Counted from the first letter of the stretch, positions 34,332-43,130 are shown. The stretch: 64,000 nucleotides of DNA from RGIG995 sp045543655 (GCA_045543655.1 JAZPXN010000077.1:6656-70655); one strand, 5' to 3'. Notes: a model not told the origin generated them from the sequence alone. Made by a program: numbers and translations.

Positions 34332-35306
34332 TTAGCCCTTGAAATTCAGTTCTCTCAGCACGAAGTCCAGAGAAGTGACGGAATCCTTGACGGTGGCTTT
34401 TTCGATGGGCTCTCCGGCATTTGCCTTGCCGCAGAAATAAACCAATTCGTTATAATAACCGCCCAAATCGGACACGTTTCCGCCCTTATAGCCTTCGCCC
34501 TTGATCTCCACCTTTTCGATCTTGATCTCTTCGGCGCCAGCTTCGGTGTAGCACAGGAATTTCCCGTCGGCATTTTCCACCGCGGCCTTTTCAAAGACCA
34601 CGCGGAAGGTCGCCTGGAAGGGGTGGGTGGTGGGAAGATCCCAGGTTCCCTCCACGCTGACGGCGCAGTCGTCGTAATTCATGACGGTGCTGACGTAGCT
34701 GTTGTTGGGGGTCTTGACCGAATAGAAGCTCTTAGGCTCGCCCAGAAGAGACAAGACGTAGTCCACGTCATGGATATGAAGATCCTGACCGGCACCTCCG
34801 GAACGGGAAGTATCCAGAAGCCAGCCGTCCCAACCCCAGGTAGGAATGGGGCTGATGCGACGGAAGTTGGCGTTGACGATCTTGCCGTATTTGCCGCTTT
34901 CCACGATCGTGGCCAGTTCTACGTACTCATCCAAGAAGCGGACAACCTGACCAACCTGAACCTGGACGCCGGTTTCGGCAGCCTTGGCGATGAGAGCCTT
35001 GCCCTCGTCCAGGGTCAGGGTGACGGGCTTTTCCACGAAGACGTATTTGACCTTATCCATCGCCCACAGAGCGTGCTGAGCGTGGAGGTAGGTGGGCAGA
35101 CAGATGTCAATAACGTCCACGTCCGCCTTTTCGATCAGTTCCTTGCCGGTCTCGTAAATCTCCGCACCGGAGATTTTGGCAAGATCTTCGGCCTTTTCCC
35201 GACGAAGGTCCGCCACGGCGACGACCTTGGCATCGGCGATATTGTTATAGCAGTTGGCGTGCATGCTTCCCATGAAGCCGCAGCCGATCAATCCGACTTT
35301 CAGCAT
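34332..35306 (-). CDS. Gfo/Idh/MocA-family oxidoreductase
   Basis: A 324-aa NAD(P)-dependent dehydrogenase-like protein with VGLIGCGFMGSMHANCYNNI (Rossmann) and KYVFVEKPVTLTLDEG (catalytic Lys). The substrate domain includes GGAGQDLHIHDVDYVLSL, whose His pair is typical of inositol/sugar dehydrogenases. It is the last gene of the six-gene minus-strand sugar operon, one base after the isomerase gene ends its neighbour. Substrate unknown; an inositol- or hexose-type keto-reduction is plausible. Confidence 0.88.
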   Translation of the reverse strand: MLKVGLIGCGFMGSMHANCYNNIADAKVVAVADLRREKAEDLAKISGAEIYETGKELIEKADVDVIDICLPTYLHAQHALWAMDKVKYVFVEKPVTLTLDEGKALIAKAAETGVQVQVGQVVRFLDEYVELATIVESGKYGKIVNANFRRISPIPTWGWDGWLLDTSRSGGAGQDLHIHDVDYVLSLLGEPKSFYSVKTPNNSYVSTVMNYDDCAVSVEGTWDLPTTHPFQATFRVVFEKAAVENADGKFLCYTEAGAEEIKIEKVEIKGEGYKGGNVSDLGGYYNELVYFCGKANAGEPIEKATVKDSVTSLDFVLRELNFKG

Positions 35307-35307
35307 A

Positions 35308-36147
35308 TTATTTTCTCCCTAAAATACGGTCCATCGCGTTGGACGTATTGTAAATAATGGTTTCAGTGTAGTGCGTGTAATTGGGGATCATTTCCGCAGA
35401 GACCCAGCCGTCGTATCCGACCGCCTTCAAGGCGTCCATCACGGCGGGATAGTTCACGTCTCCGGCCAGAAGATCCACGAATCCGTGCACTCCGCCGGCG
35501 GCGACCCGATAATCCTTGAAATGAACCTTCTTGATCCGGTTGCCCAGGATCTTAATCCAATGCTCGGGAAATCCGTTGAACAGGACGTTGCCCACGTCGA
35601 AATAACTGCCAACGTAGGGGCTGTCGATCTTATCGATAAATTCCTTCATCTCAATGGGGGAAACGAGGAACCGATTCCAGACGTTTTCGATGCCGATGTT
35701 GACCTGCAGTTTTTCCGCCTCTTCCTTCAGTTCCAGAAAAGCTTCCAGGCTGCGGTCGTAGGCGTCCTGATAATCCACGACCTTGCCGGGAGCGGCAAAT
35801 TCCGCATTGACCGAGCCGGGAACGACCAGAATGGAGTCGCAGCCCAACACCTTGGCGGCGTACAGATGCTTGTGCACCAGATCTTTGGCGAATTGGCGCT
35901 CGTTGGCGTCGTCGTCGGTCAACCAGTGATCCCAATAGACTCCGCCGGCCACGCTATAAAGCTCGATCCCATTGTTGGCGGCAGAGGCCTTCACGGCCAG
36001 CAGATCCTTTTCCGTGCTGTTGACGCTGACTTCCCCCTCCTCGTGGAAGGCGACCTCAACGCCGTCGAATCCGGCATCCTTCGCCAAAGCAAAGTTCTTT
36101 TCCAGGCTCTGTCCGGGGAAGGACCAGATGCTGATACCTTTTTTCAT
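35308..36147 (-). CDS. Sugar phosphate isomerase/epimerase TIM barrel
   Basis: A 279-aa xylose-isomerase-like TIM barrel with the metal-binding elements VNIGIENVWNRFLVSP, GSYFDVGNVLFNG and KKVHFKDYRVAAGGVHGFVDLLAGD. It resembles hydroxypyruvate isomerase, tagatose-3-epimerase and L-ribulose-5-phosphate-3-epimerase-like enzymes. It stands between the class II aldolase and the Gfo/Idh gene in the same operon. A GGGAG-type site precedes the ATG. Confidence 0.85.
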   Translation of the reverse strand: MKKGISIWSFPGQSLEKNFALAKDAGFDGVEVAFHEEGEVSVNSTEKDLLAVKASAANNGIELYSVAGGVYWDHWLTDDDANERQFAKDLVHKHLYAAKVLGCDSILVVPGSVNAEFAAPGKVVDYQDAYDRSLEAFLELKEEAEKLQVNIGIENVWNRFLVSPIEMKEFIDKIDSPYVGSYFDVGNVLFNGFPEHWIKILGNRIKKVHFKDYRVAAGGVHGFVDLLAGDVNYPAVMDALKAVGYDGWVSAEMIPNYTHYTETIIYNTSNAMDRILGRK

Positions 36148-36167
36148 AGTTATCTCCCTTTCCGGAA

Positions 36168-37031
36168 TTATTTCAGGTTTGCAAAGACCCGAATGGCTTG
36201 TTTGACGTCTTCCTTCATGGCCTTCATCGCGGCAAATTCTACGTCATGCAGATATTTGCTGTTGCCCGCTTCGATCTCCGCTTTTGCGGCTTCGTAACCG
36301 GCCTTGGACATATAGGAATAATAGTTGACCTTCCGGATGCCGTTGGCGATGGCGTTCTTAAAGCCTTCTTCGGAAACGCCGCTTCCGCCGTGCATGACCA
36401 AAGGAAGACCGGTGGCGGCGGCCACGTTTTTGACCACGTCAAAATCCAGCTTGGGCTGGGCGTTGTAGAAGCCGTGGGCGGTACCGAACGCAATGGCCAG
36501 AGCGTCCACGCCGGTTTCCTTGCAGAAGGCCTCCGCCTCGGCAGGATCGGTATAAAAATCTTCCGCCTTCAGCGCAGTATCGGTCTCTTCCTTGCTGCCG
36601 GCCTCCCCGGTGACGAGGCGCCCCAACTCCGCTTCCACGCTGACTCCCATGGCGTGAGCCATTTCCACAACCCGTTTGGTGAGGGCCAGATTTTCCTCAT
36701 AAGGAAGGGCGGAAGCGTCGATCATCACGGAAGTGAAGCCGATGCGCAGAGCCCGGTAGATCATATCCATAGTAACCCCATGGTCCAGATGGACGCAGAC
36801 CGGAACCTTAGCATTCTGAGCGGCGGCAACCATAGCAGGCCCGACGATGGAAACGTCGTTATAGACGTTGTGGACCTCCGCATGGGCGATGATCACCGGT
36901 TGATTCAATTCTTCCGCGGCGGCAATAACGGCCTGCAGAGAATCAAACCCGGTGGCGTTAAACATCCCGATCGCGATATTGTCGCGCTCGGCGATCTCAA
37001 GAATTTCTTTCAAATTTACCAACATAGTCAA
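36168..37031 (-). CDS. Class II fructose/tagatose-bisphosphate aldolase family protein
   Basis: A 287-aa class II aldolase. It shows VIIAHAEVHNVY, the zinc motif CVHLDHGVTMD, VEAELGRLVTG, AIAFGTAHGFY and VMHGGSGVSEEG, all characteristic of the FbaA/GatY/KbaY group. It cleaves a ketose bisphosphate into two trioses. The PfkB kinase gene ends one base before it starts, and a PIG-L deacetylase and NagB-like enzyme lie upstream, so a tagatose-type amino-sugar route is more likely than central glycolysis. Confidence 0.9.
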   Translation of the reverse strand: MTMLVNLKEILEIAERDNIAIGMFNATGFDSLQAVIAAAEELNQPVIIAHAEVHNVYNDVSIVGPAMVAAAQNAKVPVCVHLDHGVTMDMIYRALRIGFTSVMIDASALPYEENLALTKRVVEMAHAMGVSVEAELGRLVTGEAGSKEETDTALKAEDFYTDPAEAEAFCKETGVDALAIAFGTAHGFYNAQPKLDFDVVKNVAAATGLPLVMHGGSGVSEEGFKNAIANGIRKVNYYSYMSKAGYEAAKAEIEAGNSKYLHDVEFAAMKAMKEDVKQAIRVFANLK

Positions 37032-37994
37032 TTACCTGCTAAACTTTCTTATATTTTCAAGGATTTTTGCCTCTTCTTCGATGCCGGATACTGCATCTGC
37101 GGCCCGCAGAGACGCCACGGCGGCGGCTTCGGCCAGCTCCAGAATCTCTTCCGAAGAGGCGTTACGTTCAATCGCGATCAGCGCCCCGGAGCAGAAGGCG
37201 TCCCCCGCCCCCGTCTTCCCGACGACGTACCCCTTGGGCAACGCTACGGAAGGCATCACGGTGAGAGAGTCCCGGGTTCTGCACAATCCCTGGGAGGGCA
37301 TATGGATGATAACCCGTTCCCGCACTCCCATCTCCAGCAGTTTTTCCGCAATGAGAGGGAGGTTTTCAACCGAAGGCTCCACGTTGCACAGCTTCCCCGC
37401 TTCGGTTTCGTTGATAATCAGATTATCCACGTAGGGAAGGCACGGAATCACGAGAGAATAACGGTCGCTATTCTCACTGACAAGGTCAATAGAGGTGATC
37501 ATCCCCCGGTTCTTGGCCTCTTTCAAGATCTTCAAGCCGTCTCCCCCGTCCACTTTTTCCAGCAACAGGAAATAGCCCAAATGGAGCATTTTACAGGGAA
37601 GGCGATCCCAATCGATATCGTCGTACCCGAAGGTGGCGCAACTCCCGGGATAGGTGAAGAAGCTTCGCTGACCTCCAAGAACGCTCATAACGGCGGTGAA
37701 GCTGGAGGCTTCGTTCTCCGAGATTTTCACGGCAGAAACGTCCATCCCGGCGGCAGACATCTGCTCCAGAGCGTATTTTCCGGAATCGTCGTTGCCCACC
37801 TTCCCCACGCCGAAAACCGGCATATGAGGCGCAATCTTCTTCAGACCGATGCCGTTATTGGGAACAAGCCCGCCGCAGGCCCGCTTGACGGTGCGGATCT
37901 GGGTCAGTTCCCCCTCCGAGGGATAGGCGGAAATTTCATAAATGTTGTCGACCAACAGCGTGCCGACAACGGCAATTCCCTTCCGATCGGCCAT
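37032..37994 (-). CDS. PfkB-family carbohydrate kinase
   Basis: A 320-aa ribokinase-fold kinase. The C-terminal signature VGKTGAGDAFCSGALIA holds the catalytic Asp and anion hole; the N-terminal substrate-binding region is GGLVPNNGIGLKKI. A frame extending upstream to 38057 would run through the previous gene; the ATG at 37994, one base after the previous stop, is chosen and implies translational coupling because no strong SD is visible. It probably makes the ketose bisphosphate used by the aldolase immediately downstream. Confidence 0.86.
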   Translation of the reverse strand: MADRKGIAVVGTLLVDNIYEISAYPSEGELTQIRTVKRACGGLVPNNGIGLKKIAPHMPVFGVGKVGNDDSGKYALEQMSAAGMDVSAVKISENEASSFTAVMSVLGGQRSFFTYPGSCATFGYDDIDWDRLPCKMLHLGYFLLLEKVDGGDGLKILKEAKNRGMITSIDLVSENSDRYSLVIPCLPYVDNLIINETEAGKLCNVEPSVENLPLIAEKLLEMGVRERVIIHMPSQGLCRTRDSLTVMPSVALPKGYVVGKTGAGDAFCSGALIAIERNASSEEILELAEAAAVASLRAADAVSGIEEEAKILENIRKFSR

Positions 37995-37995
37995 A

Positions 37996-38943
37996 TCAGT
38001 TACACTCCGCAACCAGGGGACCGGCCAACTCGTCGAGGAAGAAAAGACGGCCCGCAAGAGTGGGGATATAGGTAGAGGTGATCCAGGGCGTGGTCTCGTG
38101 ACGGAGGGTCATCCACAGAGACATTCCCTGCCACTGCATCCCGCGGCCAAGAGTACCGTCCGCGCCGCCAATAGCGTAGTCCGCCTGCAGGAACAGGCCG
38201 GGGCCGATGGTGTTGGCACGGCAAGGAACGAGGGTGGTACGGGATTTGAAGCTGGTCAGCGCGTTCTGCTCCACGGTGAGAGGATGAATCTTGGCGCCGA
38301 GGCGATAGGGAGCCTTTTCCCATTCGGCGGCGGTGGCGTAATCGGCGGCAAAGGTGGGTTCCCAGAAGGCAATATGGCACATTCTGCCGATGCCGTAGAC
38401 CAGGACCAGCTTGGCGCCTTCGGCCTTCAGCGCGGCGATCTTGCCGGGATAGGTGGGAAGGTTTTCCTTGGTGGCGAAATTACGCTGATTTTCGGGAACG
38501 GTCAGTTCGCCCAGAGGATTGAACAGAGCGTTTTCCATGGCGTATTTGAAAGAGCCGTGATCTTCGGGAGAGAGGGTATTGCCGTCACCGTCGGCCCATT
38601 CGTCCATATTAAAGGTGTAAACGTGTTCGCAGGAGACCTTCCATTCGGTCAGGAAATAGACCACCCACTTATACATTCCCATAGGACCAACGGGCAGGAT
38701 CATGGCGAGCTTTTCGCCGCGATCCTTGGCCAGCTTGATCTGCATGGCGATCTCGTGACCCATATAGGTTTCGAATTCTCCCAGGGTCTTGCAGGGGATG
38801 GGGTTAAAATTGGGATTCCAATGCGCCTGACGGTCGGTGATGGTTTCGGGGTCGCCGATGCAGGCGTCGATCTTGGCGAAATCCCATCCTTCGGGATAGA
38901 AGCCCTCCAGGGCAGAGCCTTTTACGGTATCGTTGAAGTTCAT
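37996..38943 (-). CDS. NagB-like glucosamine-6-phosphate isomerase family protein (divergent)
   Basis: A 315-aa relative of NagB/6-phosphogluconolactonase. It retains FNMDEW (active-site Asp) and YGIGRMCHIAFWEP, in which the His and Glu of the NagB catalytic triad are present but the Asp-Gly is replaced by Met-Cys. It is about 55 aa longer than NagB, with an N-terminal extension. AAAGGAG lies eight bases before ATG 38943. Upstream PIG-L and downstream PfkB suggest that it isomerises and deaminates an amino sugar or phosphosugar; specificity is not predictable. Confidence 0.75.
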   Translation of the reverse strand: MNFNDTVKGSALEGFYPEGWDFAKIDACIGDPETITDRQAHWNPNFNPIPCKTLGEFETYMGHEIAMQIKLAKDRGEKLAMILPVGPMGMYKWVVYFLTEWKVSCEHVYTFNMDEWADGDGNTLSPEDHGSFKYAMENALFNPLGELTVPENQRNFATKENLPTYPGKIAALKAEGAKLVLVYGIGRMCHIAFWEPTFAADYATAAEWEKAPYRLGAKIHPLTVEQNALTSFKSRTTLVPCRANTIGPGLFLQADYAIGGADGTLGRGMQWQGMSLWMTLRHETTPWITSTYIPTLAGRLFFLDELAGPLVAECN

Positions 38944-38977
38944 AACGGTTTCTCCTTTATATATCAATGATTTCGTT

Positions 38978-39688
38978 TCAGGGAAGGTAGCGCTTGGTGG
39001 TGCCCTTCAGGTAGACCTGGCATTGACGGAAGCCTTCGGCGTAGTCGGCGCCGCACTGATAACCGCGGTAACGGCTGCAGGTTTTAACCATGTCGGGGAA
39101 GTCGATGTGATCGTGATCCCGCATCCAGACGATCTGGGATTCGTGGCATTCCAGCATTTCCAGTTTTTTGTCAATGTAGGGGGTCACGTCCACGTATTCG
39201 GTGGGATTGAAGTTGACGCCGGCCAGAGTATCCATATAATAGATGGGAACCATCTTGGCGTGACCGGAAACCCCGGAAACGTAGTTGGGCAGGGTAGCGG
39301 TGAAGGCCGCGTCGAAGACCAGACGGGAGGTGGCGGTGTGGTCGGGCATATAATCGTCGGGGTTGTGAGTAATGATGAAATCGGGGTCAACCCGCTTGAT
39401 TACGTCTACCACCTTGTCCCGGGCTTCTTTGTTGTTATCGTAAATGTGAAGATCGTGGAAGCCGCCCCAGATCACTTCGTCAAAGCCGCCCATAGCGCCG
39501 GCCCGCTTGGCCTCGCCCTGACGCATGACCGAAAGCTCCTCCCGGGGAATGATGACGTGACCGTGGTCTCCATCGCTCAGATGACAGACAACGACCCGGT
39601 CGCCCCGCTCCTTGCATTTGAGAAGAGTCCCCGCACAAGCGATCTCTACGTCGTCGGGATGTGCGGAAATAACAAGAACAGTGTACAT
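38978..39688 (-). CDS. PIG-L-family N-deacetylase (first gene of sugar operon)
   Basis: A 236-aa LmbE/PIG-L zinc deacetylase with SAHPDDVEI near the N-terminus (zinc ligands and catalytic Asp), DYMPDHTATSRLVFDA (third His) and MWGGFHDL-like region. These enzymes deacetylate N-acetyl sugars such as GlcNAc linked to lipids, inositol or di-sugars. It has AGGAGG before the ATG and is the first gene behind a good promoter. Deacetylation followed by NagB-like deamination, phosphorylation and aldol cleavage would be a coherent route. Confidence 0.88.
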   Translation of the reverse strand: MYTVLVISAHPDDVEIACAGTLLKCKERGDRVVVCHLSDGDHGHVIIPREELSVMRQGEAKRAGAMGGFDEVIWGGFHDLHIYDNNKEARDKVVDVIKRVDPDFIITHNPDDYMPDHTATSRLVFDAAFTATLPNYVSGVSGHAKMVPIYYMDTLAGVNFNPTEYVDVTPYIDKKLEMLECHESQIVWMRDHDHIDFPDMVKTCSRYRGYQCGADYAEGFRQCQVYLKGTTKRYLP

Positions 39689-39731
39689 ACGGTAAATCCT
39701 CCTTTGATCGGCGTTTTGCCTCTTTTATCTT

Positions 39732-39760
39732 ATTGTACCATATTTTTTTTCATAAATCAA
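39732..39760 (-). promoter_or_regulatory. Promoter for the PIG-L to Gfo/Idh operon
   Basis: TTGATT (39760-39755) and TACAAT (39737-39732), spacer 17, minus strand, 44 bases before the first ATG. Confidence 0.72.
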
Positions 39761-39816
39761 TACAAAAACAGATATAGATTTTATTATTTCGGTCAGTCTT
39801 TCAAGAAAGAAGGGCC

Positions 39817-40836
39817 TCATCCCTCATTTTTGGGCAGAAAGGTCTTGTAATCCTCGTAATTCCGGCGGAGCAATTCCGGCGTATCCAATCCATAGGGGCA
39901 CCGGGATTTGCATTGTCCGCAATTAAGGCAATCCTCAATTTTTTTCATTTTGGCCTGTCCCTCCGGCGTCAAGTGGCTTGCGGCGGGAGAACGGCGCAGA
40001 AGCAGGGACATCCGGGCGCAGTTGTTGATCTCAATCCCCACGGGGCAGGGCATACAATACCCGCATCCCCGACAGAATTCCCCCATCAGCTCCTTCCGGT
40101 CGGCCTCAATATAGGCCTTCCGCTCGTCGGTCAGAACCGGAGGCGCATCCTGGTAGGACAAAAATTCATCCAGCTCCCATTCCTTCTGGATGCCCCAGAT
40201 GGGAGCCACGGGATATTGGGCAAGATAAGCGTAGGCCACGTCTGACCGGGTAATCAAACCACCCGCCAAAGCCTTCATGCAGATAAAGCCCACGTCCTTT
40301 TCGCTGCAAAGCCGCACCAAAGCCTCTTCCTGAGGCCCGGAAAGATAGGAAAAGGGGAACTGCAGCGTATCGTAAAGACCGGAATTAACCGCTTCCTCCG
40401 CCACGGAAAGACGATGGTTCGTCATGCCGATAAAGCGGATCATCCCTTTTTCTTTCGCCTCCAGCATGGCCTCGTACAGCCCCGTGCCGTCTCCCGGCTT
40501 GGGACAGAAGGGCGGGTTATGGAACTGATAAATATCGATATAATCGGTCTTCATCAAGGCAAGGCTGAAGCGCAGATCTCGCCAGAACTCCTCTACGGTC
40601 AGCCCCATGGTTTTGGTGGAAATGACGATCTCGTTCCGCACGTCGCTCAGGGCGTAACCGATCTTCTCCTCACTATCGGTATAAAACCGGGCCGTATCGA
40701 AATAATTGATGCCGCCCTCGTAGGCCTTCCGCAAAATCAGCCGAGCCTCTTCCCTGTCCACGCGCTGAACCGGAAGAGCTCCGAAGCCGTTTTTACTGAC
40801 CACGAGACCGGTGCGCCCCAATCGAATGGTATCCAT
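39817..40836 (-). CDS. Aldo/keto reductase with C-terminal 4Fe-4S ferredoxin domain
   Basis: A 339-aa protein. Residues 1-230 form an aldo/keto-reductase barrel (RLGRTGLVVSKNGFG, GGINYFDTARFYTDSEEKIG with catalytic Asp and Tyr, VISTKT with Lys). The C-terminus has CRGCGYCMPCPVGI and CLNCGQCKSRCPYGLD, an Fe-S extension typical of clostridial members. It would oxidise or reduce a carbonyl using electrons from ferredoxin or NAD(P)H. GTGAGG precedes ATG 40836; a frame extending to 40914 covers the promoter. Monocistronic. Confidence 0.9.
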   Translation of the reverse strand: MDTIRLGRTGLVVSKNGFGALPVQRVDREEARLILRKAYEGGINYFDTARFYTDSEEKIGYALSDVRNEIVISTKTMGLTVEEFWRDLRFSLALMKTDYIDIYQFHNPPFCPKPGDGTGLYEAMLEAKEKGMIRFIGMTNHRLSVAEEAVNSGLYDTLQFPFSYLSGPQEEALVRLCSEKDVGFICMKALAGGLITRSDVAYAYLAQYPVAPIWGIQKEWELDEFLSYQDAPPVLTDERKAYIEADRKELMGEFCRGCGYCMPCPVGIEINNCARMSLLLRRSPAASHLTPEGQAKMKKIEDCLNCGQCKSRCPYGLDTPELLRRNYEDYKTFLPKNEG

Positions 40837-40863
40837 AACAAAAACCTCACTTTCTCTACCTCT

Positions 40864-40892
40864 ATTATATAACGGATTGTTCGAAATGTCAA
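40864..40892 (-). promoter_or_regulatory. Consensus promoter of the aldo/keto reductase gene
   Basis: Perfect TTGACA (40892-40887) and perfect TATAAT (40869-40864), spacer 17, minus strand. Confidence 0.85.
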
Positions 40893-40935
40893 GACCACAC
40901 CGCAACCACAGCACAAAGAGACGATTCTTTCCCGC

Positions 40936-40970
40936 AAAAAGTCAAAAGCAGAGAGCGCTTTGCTCTCTGC
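40936..40970 (-). terminator. Terminator of the sip/TasA-like locus
   Basis: GCAGAGAGC and GCTCTCTGC (40948-40956, 40962-40970) form a perfect nine-bp stem with a five-base loop, followed on the minus strand by TTTTGACTTTTT. It lies just after the last gene of the secreted-protein locus. Confidence 0.82.
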
Positions 40971-40984
40971 CTTATCATTTTTAC

Positions 40985-41710
40985 TTATTCATTTCCCGCA
41001 TTCCCGGTTCCTTGATCTACGGGCGTATTGGCATCCTGGGTCACGACCTCGCTGTCAGTTGCAGAGGAAGCGGAAGAAAACTCAAACTGCCCGTTGGCGT
41101 TGTCGGTCGAAACCCCACCATCCGAGGAGGGAATAACGGCAGGAAAGTTGGGCTGAATCAATTCAACCCCGTTTACCGTCTCAACCGTTTCAACAGCACA
41201 GGTTCCCCACTGGCTGACAAAACGCACGTGCGCCTCACAATTGTAAGGGACTTGAATCTCGATAGTGCGACTCGTCACTAACGAGGAATTACCATCAACA
41301 GGTTTCCAAATTGACCCTGTAAAATAAGACTGAGTTCCCTCTACACCAGAAATCGAGACAACAACCTCACAAAATCCAACGGATGCAGAAGTATAGTTAT
41401 CTGTTACAAGCCGGAACTGATAGGACTTAACGGAATTCTGTTCAGTATTCGTAAGTTTATAAATGCCGTCACTATTGGGAGTCAATCCTTCCGGAGCGAT
41501 GACGACAGTATCCAGCTGATAGTGAGCCGCCTTGATGGGCTTGATCATGGTCGTGTTATTGGCGGTAAAATAGGCGTAAGCGGATAAGCTCATTCCCGCC
41601 ATCAGAACCAGCATAATCACGACCGACACGGCAATCCGCGCCAGCATGACTCTTTCCTTTACCTTCCCATGCTTGGGGACGTAAAAATACTTCTCGTAAA
41701 GGTCTTTCAT
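40985..41710 (-). CDS. SipW-signal secreted protein (last gene of locus)
   Basis: A 241-aa exported protein of unknown function. Basic residues at 10-25 (KHGKVKERVMLAR) precede a hydrophobic segment to residue 44 ending SLSAYAYFTANNTT (Ala46-Tyr47-Phe48-Thr49), the cleavage pattern of SipW-dependent TasA/CalY-like proteins. The rest is beta-rich, with a Ser/Thr/Asn/Gln-rich, acidic tail from about residue 195. It follows the other fibre-like genes and precedes the locus terminator. The unusually long N-region before the hydrophobic segment is shared by no other gene here. Confidence 0.72.
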   Translation of the reverse strand: MKDLYEKYFYVPKHGKVKERVMLARIAVSVVIMLVLMAGMSLSAYAYFTANNTTMIKPIKAAHYQLDTVVIAPEGLTPNSDGIYKLTNTEQNSVKSYQFRLVTDNYTSASVGFCEVVVSISGVEGTQSYFTGSIWKPVDGNSSLVTSRTIEIQVPYNCEAHVRFVSQWGTCAVETVETVNGVELIQPNFPAVIPSSDGGVSTDNANGQFEFSSASSATDSEVVTQDANTPVDQGTGNAGNE

Positions 41711-41740
41711 GCCGCATCCTCCTTTCCGGGAAAATTCATC

Positions 41741-42424
41741 TTAAAACAGAGTTCCTTCCTGAGAAGCCATCACCGTGATCCCCAGCTTGATGGTAGGGGG
41801 TGTGGTGCCGCGATAATTGGCGGCGTTGCCCACGTCGGAGGGCATCCGCACGATCAGAGCAATATAGCGCTCCCCGCCCACGGGGACGGTGACCTCGTCA
41901 ATCTCAGAGAACATATTCAGGGGATAACTGCCCGAGGCAGGCTCCTGGGGAAATTCGTTGGGAGACTTGATCTCAGCCAATTCCCGGTTGAGATCCTTCA
42001 CCAATTCGTCTTCGGTGGCGGCAAACATGACGCCGTACCGCAGGTAATTGGGAAGATAAATATCGTTGCCCATCACACTCTGGGCAATGGTAACGTCGTT
42101 GACGTTGACCGAAAGGCGATAATCAAAGGGAACGTCCCCTTCGTTGACCACCTTCAGAATAACGGTCTGCACGTAGCCGGGTTCGTAAAGAGCCTGGTCG
42201 TTGAACACGGAGGTGGTATAATCCACGGTCTCATAATCACCGTTATCCAAACGATGGTAGACCTCCATATCCAGATCCCCGACCAGCAGGGTATTCCTAT
42301 GAGTGGGGGTGGTATCGGAGAACCAGGCCAGGGACGTGCCGGTTCCCAAGACCCCCCAAACGATCAAAAGACAGATACTGAGGGCCAGAGCGACCTTGGT
42401 ATAATTGATCTTTTTGCGGGTCAT
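41741..42424 (-). CDS. SipW-signal TasA/CalY-like secreted protein
   Basis: A 227-aa exported protein. Its signal ends TGTSLAWFSDTTPTHRNTL (Ala33-Trp34-Phe35-Ser36), and the following LVGDLDMEVYHRLDNGDYE plus EPGYVQTVILKVVNEGDVPFDY match the camelysin/TasA pattern of a beta-sandwich with an early G-x-L/I-D-x-x-V strand. Ends VTVMASQEG. AAAGGAGG lies seven bases before ATG 42424; an upstream ATG at 42457 lacks one. Presumably cleaved by the co-encoded SipW-type peptidases and assembled outside the cell. Confidence 0.78.
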   Translation of the reverse strand: MTRKKINYTKVALALSICLLIVWGVLGTGTSLAWFSDTTPTHRNTLLVGDLDMEVYHRLDNGDYETVDYTTSVFNDQALYEPGYVQTVILKVVNEGDVPFDYRLSVNVNDVTIAQSVMGNDIYLPNYLRYGVMFAATEDELVKDLNRELAEIKSPNEFPQEPASGSYPLNMFSEIDEVTVPVGGERYIALIVRMPSDVGNAANYRGTTPPTIKLGITVMASQEGTLF

Positions 42425-42449
42425 TCCGATCCCTCCTTTGCTAGATTTT

Positions 42450-43118
42450 TCAGACATTTTGCGATTCTTCTTTCTGCTTTTTGCGGCGCCACAGAAGCAG
42501 AAGTAACATCGCTGCAGTGACGGAAATTGCGGTGATCAAAAACCAGATCACGGGGTTGGTGTCGGCGGTATTCGGGTTGTCGGGGTCGGAATCCTCAATG
42601 GGAAATTTCTCGACCTTGAACTGCCAATCCAGATATCCGACCTTTTCGCTGTACCCGGTTTCCATTTCCACGGGCACGGTCAGAATGACGTCCAGATCCA
42701 CCTCACCGCCGGAATAAAGGGTTCCGAGGTAGACCCAATCGGTCAGCTGCGCCGTCTGATCGGCGGCGGCATCGAACATTTCGGTTCGTTCGTTTCCTGC
42801 GGACTTCTGCACGGATAACTGCATCTGAGACAGAAAATCCGCGGAATCTGCATGGGCGCCCAAAGAGCGCATATAGATCTTGACTTTGCAATTATGAGAC
42901 GGGTCGTTGCGAACGGTGATCTGCTGATACAACTGATCTCCGGGCATCACGTCCTTGAAATTGGGGAAAAGATCCGTAGGGGAATATTGACTGCCGGGGG
43001 CGAAAATGAATTGATCCGCGTCCCCGTCAAAGGTGACGGAGGCAGTCTCAGCAGCGGCGGGAAGCGCCATGGCCAAGGACAAGGTCAGGATCAGGGCCAT
43101 CATAAGTATTTTTTTCAT
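42450..43118 (-). CDS. Secreted protein with sortase-like NPNTA tail
   Basis: A 222-aa protein with a classical signal peptide (cleavage after ALPAAA, about residue 23) rather than a SipW type. After a beta-rich ectodomain comes NPNTADTNP (NPNTA at 181-185), a hydrophobic helix (190-210) and RRKKQKEE. This is the layout of sortase substrates, with a motif near the LPXTA/NPXTG variants. No sortase gene is in the window. It may anchor the SipW-dependent proteins to the wall or simply be membrane bound. The ectodomain has no recognised fold. Confidence 0.72.
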   Translation of the reverse strand: MKKILMMALILTLSLAMALPAAAETASVTFDGDADQFIFAPGSQYSPTDLFPNFKDVMPGDQLYQQITVRNDPSHNCKVKIYMRSLGAHADSADFLSQMQLSVQKSAGNERTEMFDAAADQTAQLTDWVYLGTLYSGGEVDLDVILTVPVEMETGYSEKVGYLDWQFKVEKFPIEDSDPDNPNTADTNPVIWFLITAISVTAAMLLLLLWRRKKQKEESQNV

Positions 43119-43130
43119 CGAACCCCTCCT

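Noticed and set aside
36198..38075. A 625-codon plus-strand frame opposite aldolase and PfkB.
   Set aside because: Crosses the boundaries of two real minus-strand genes and shows no domain.
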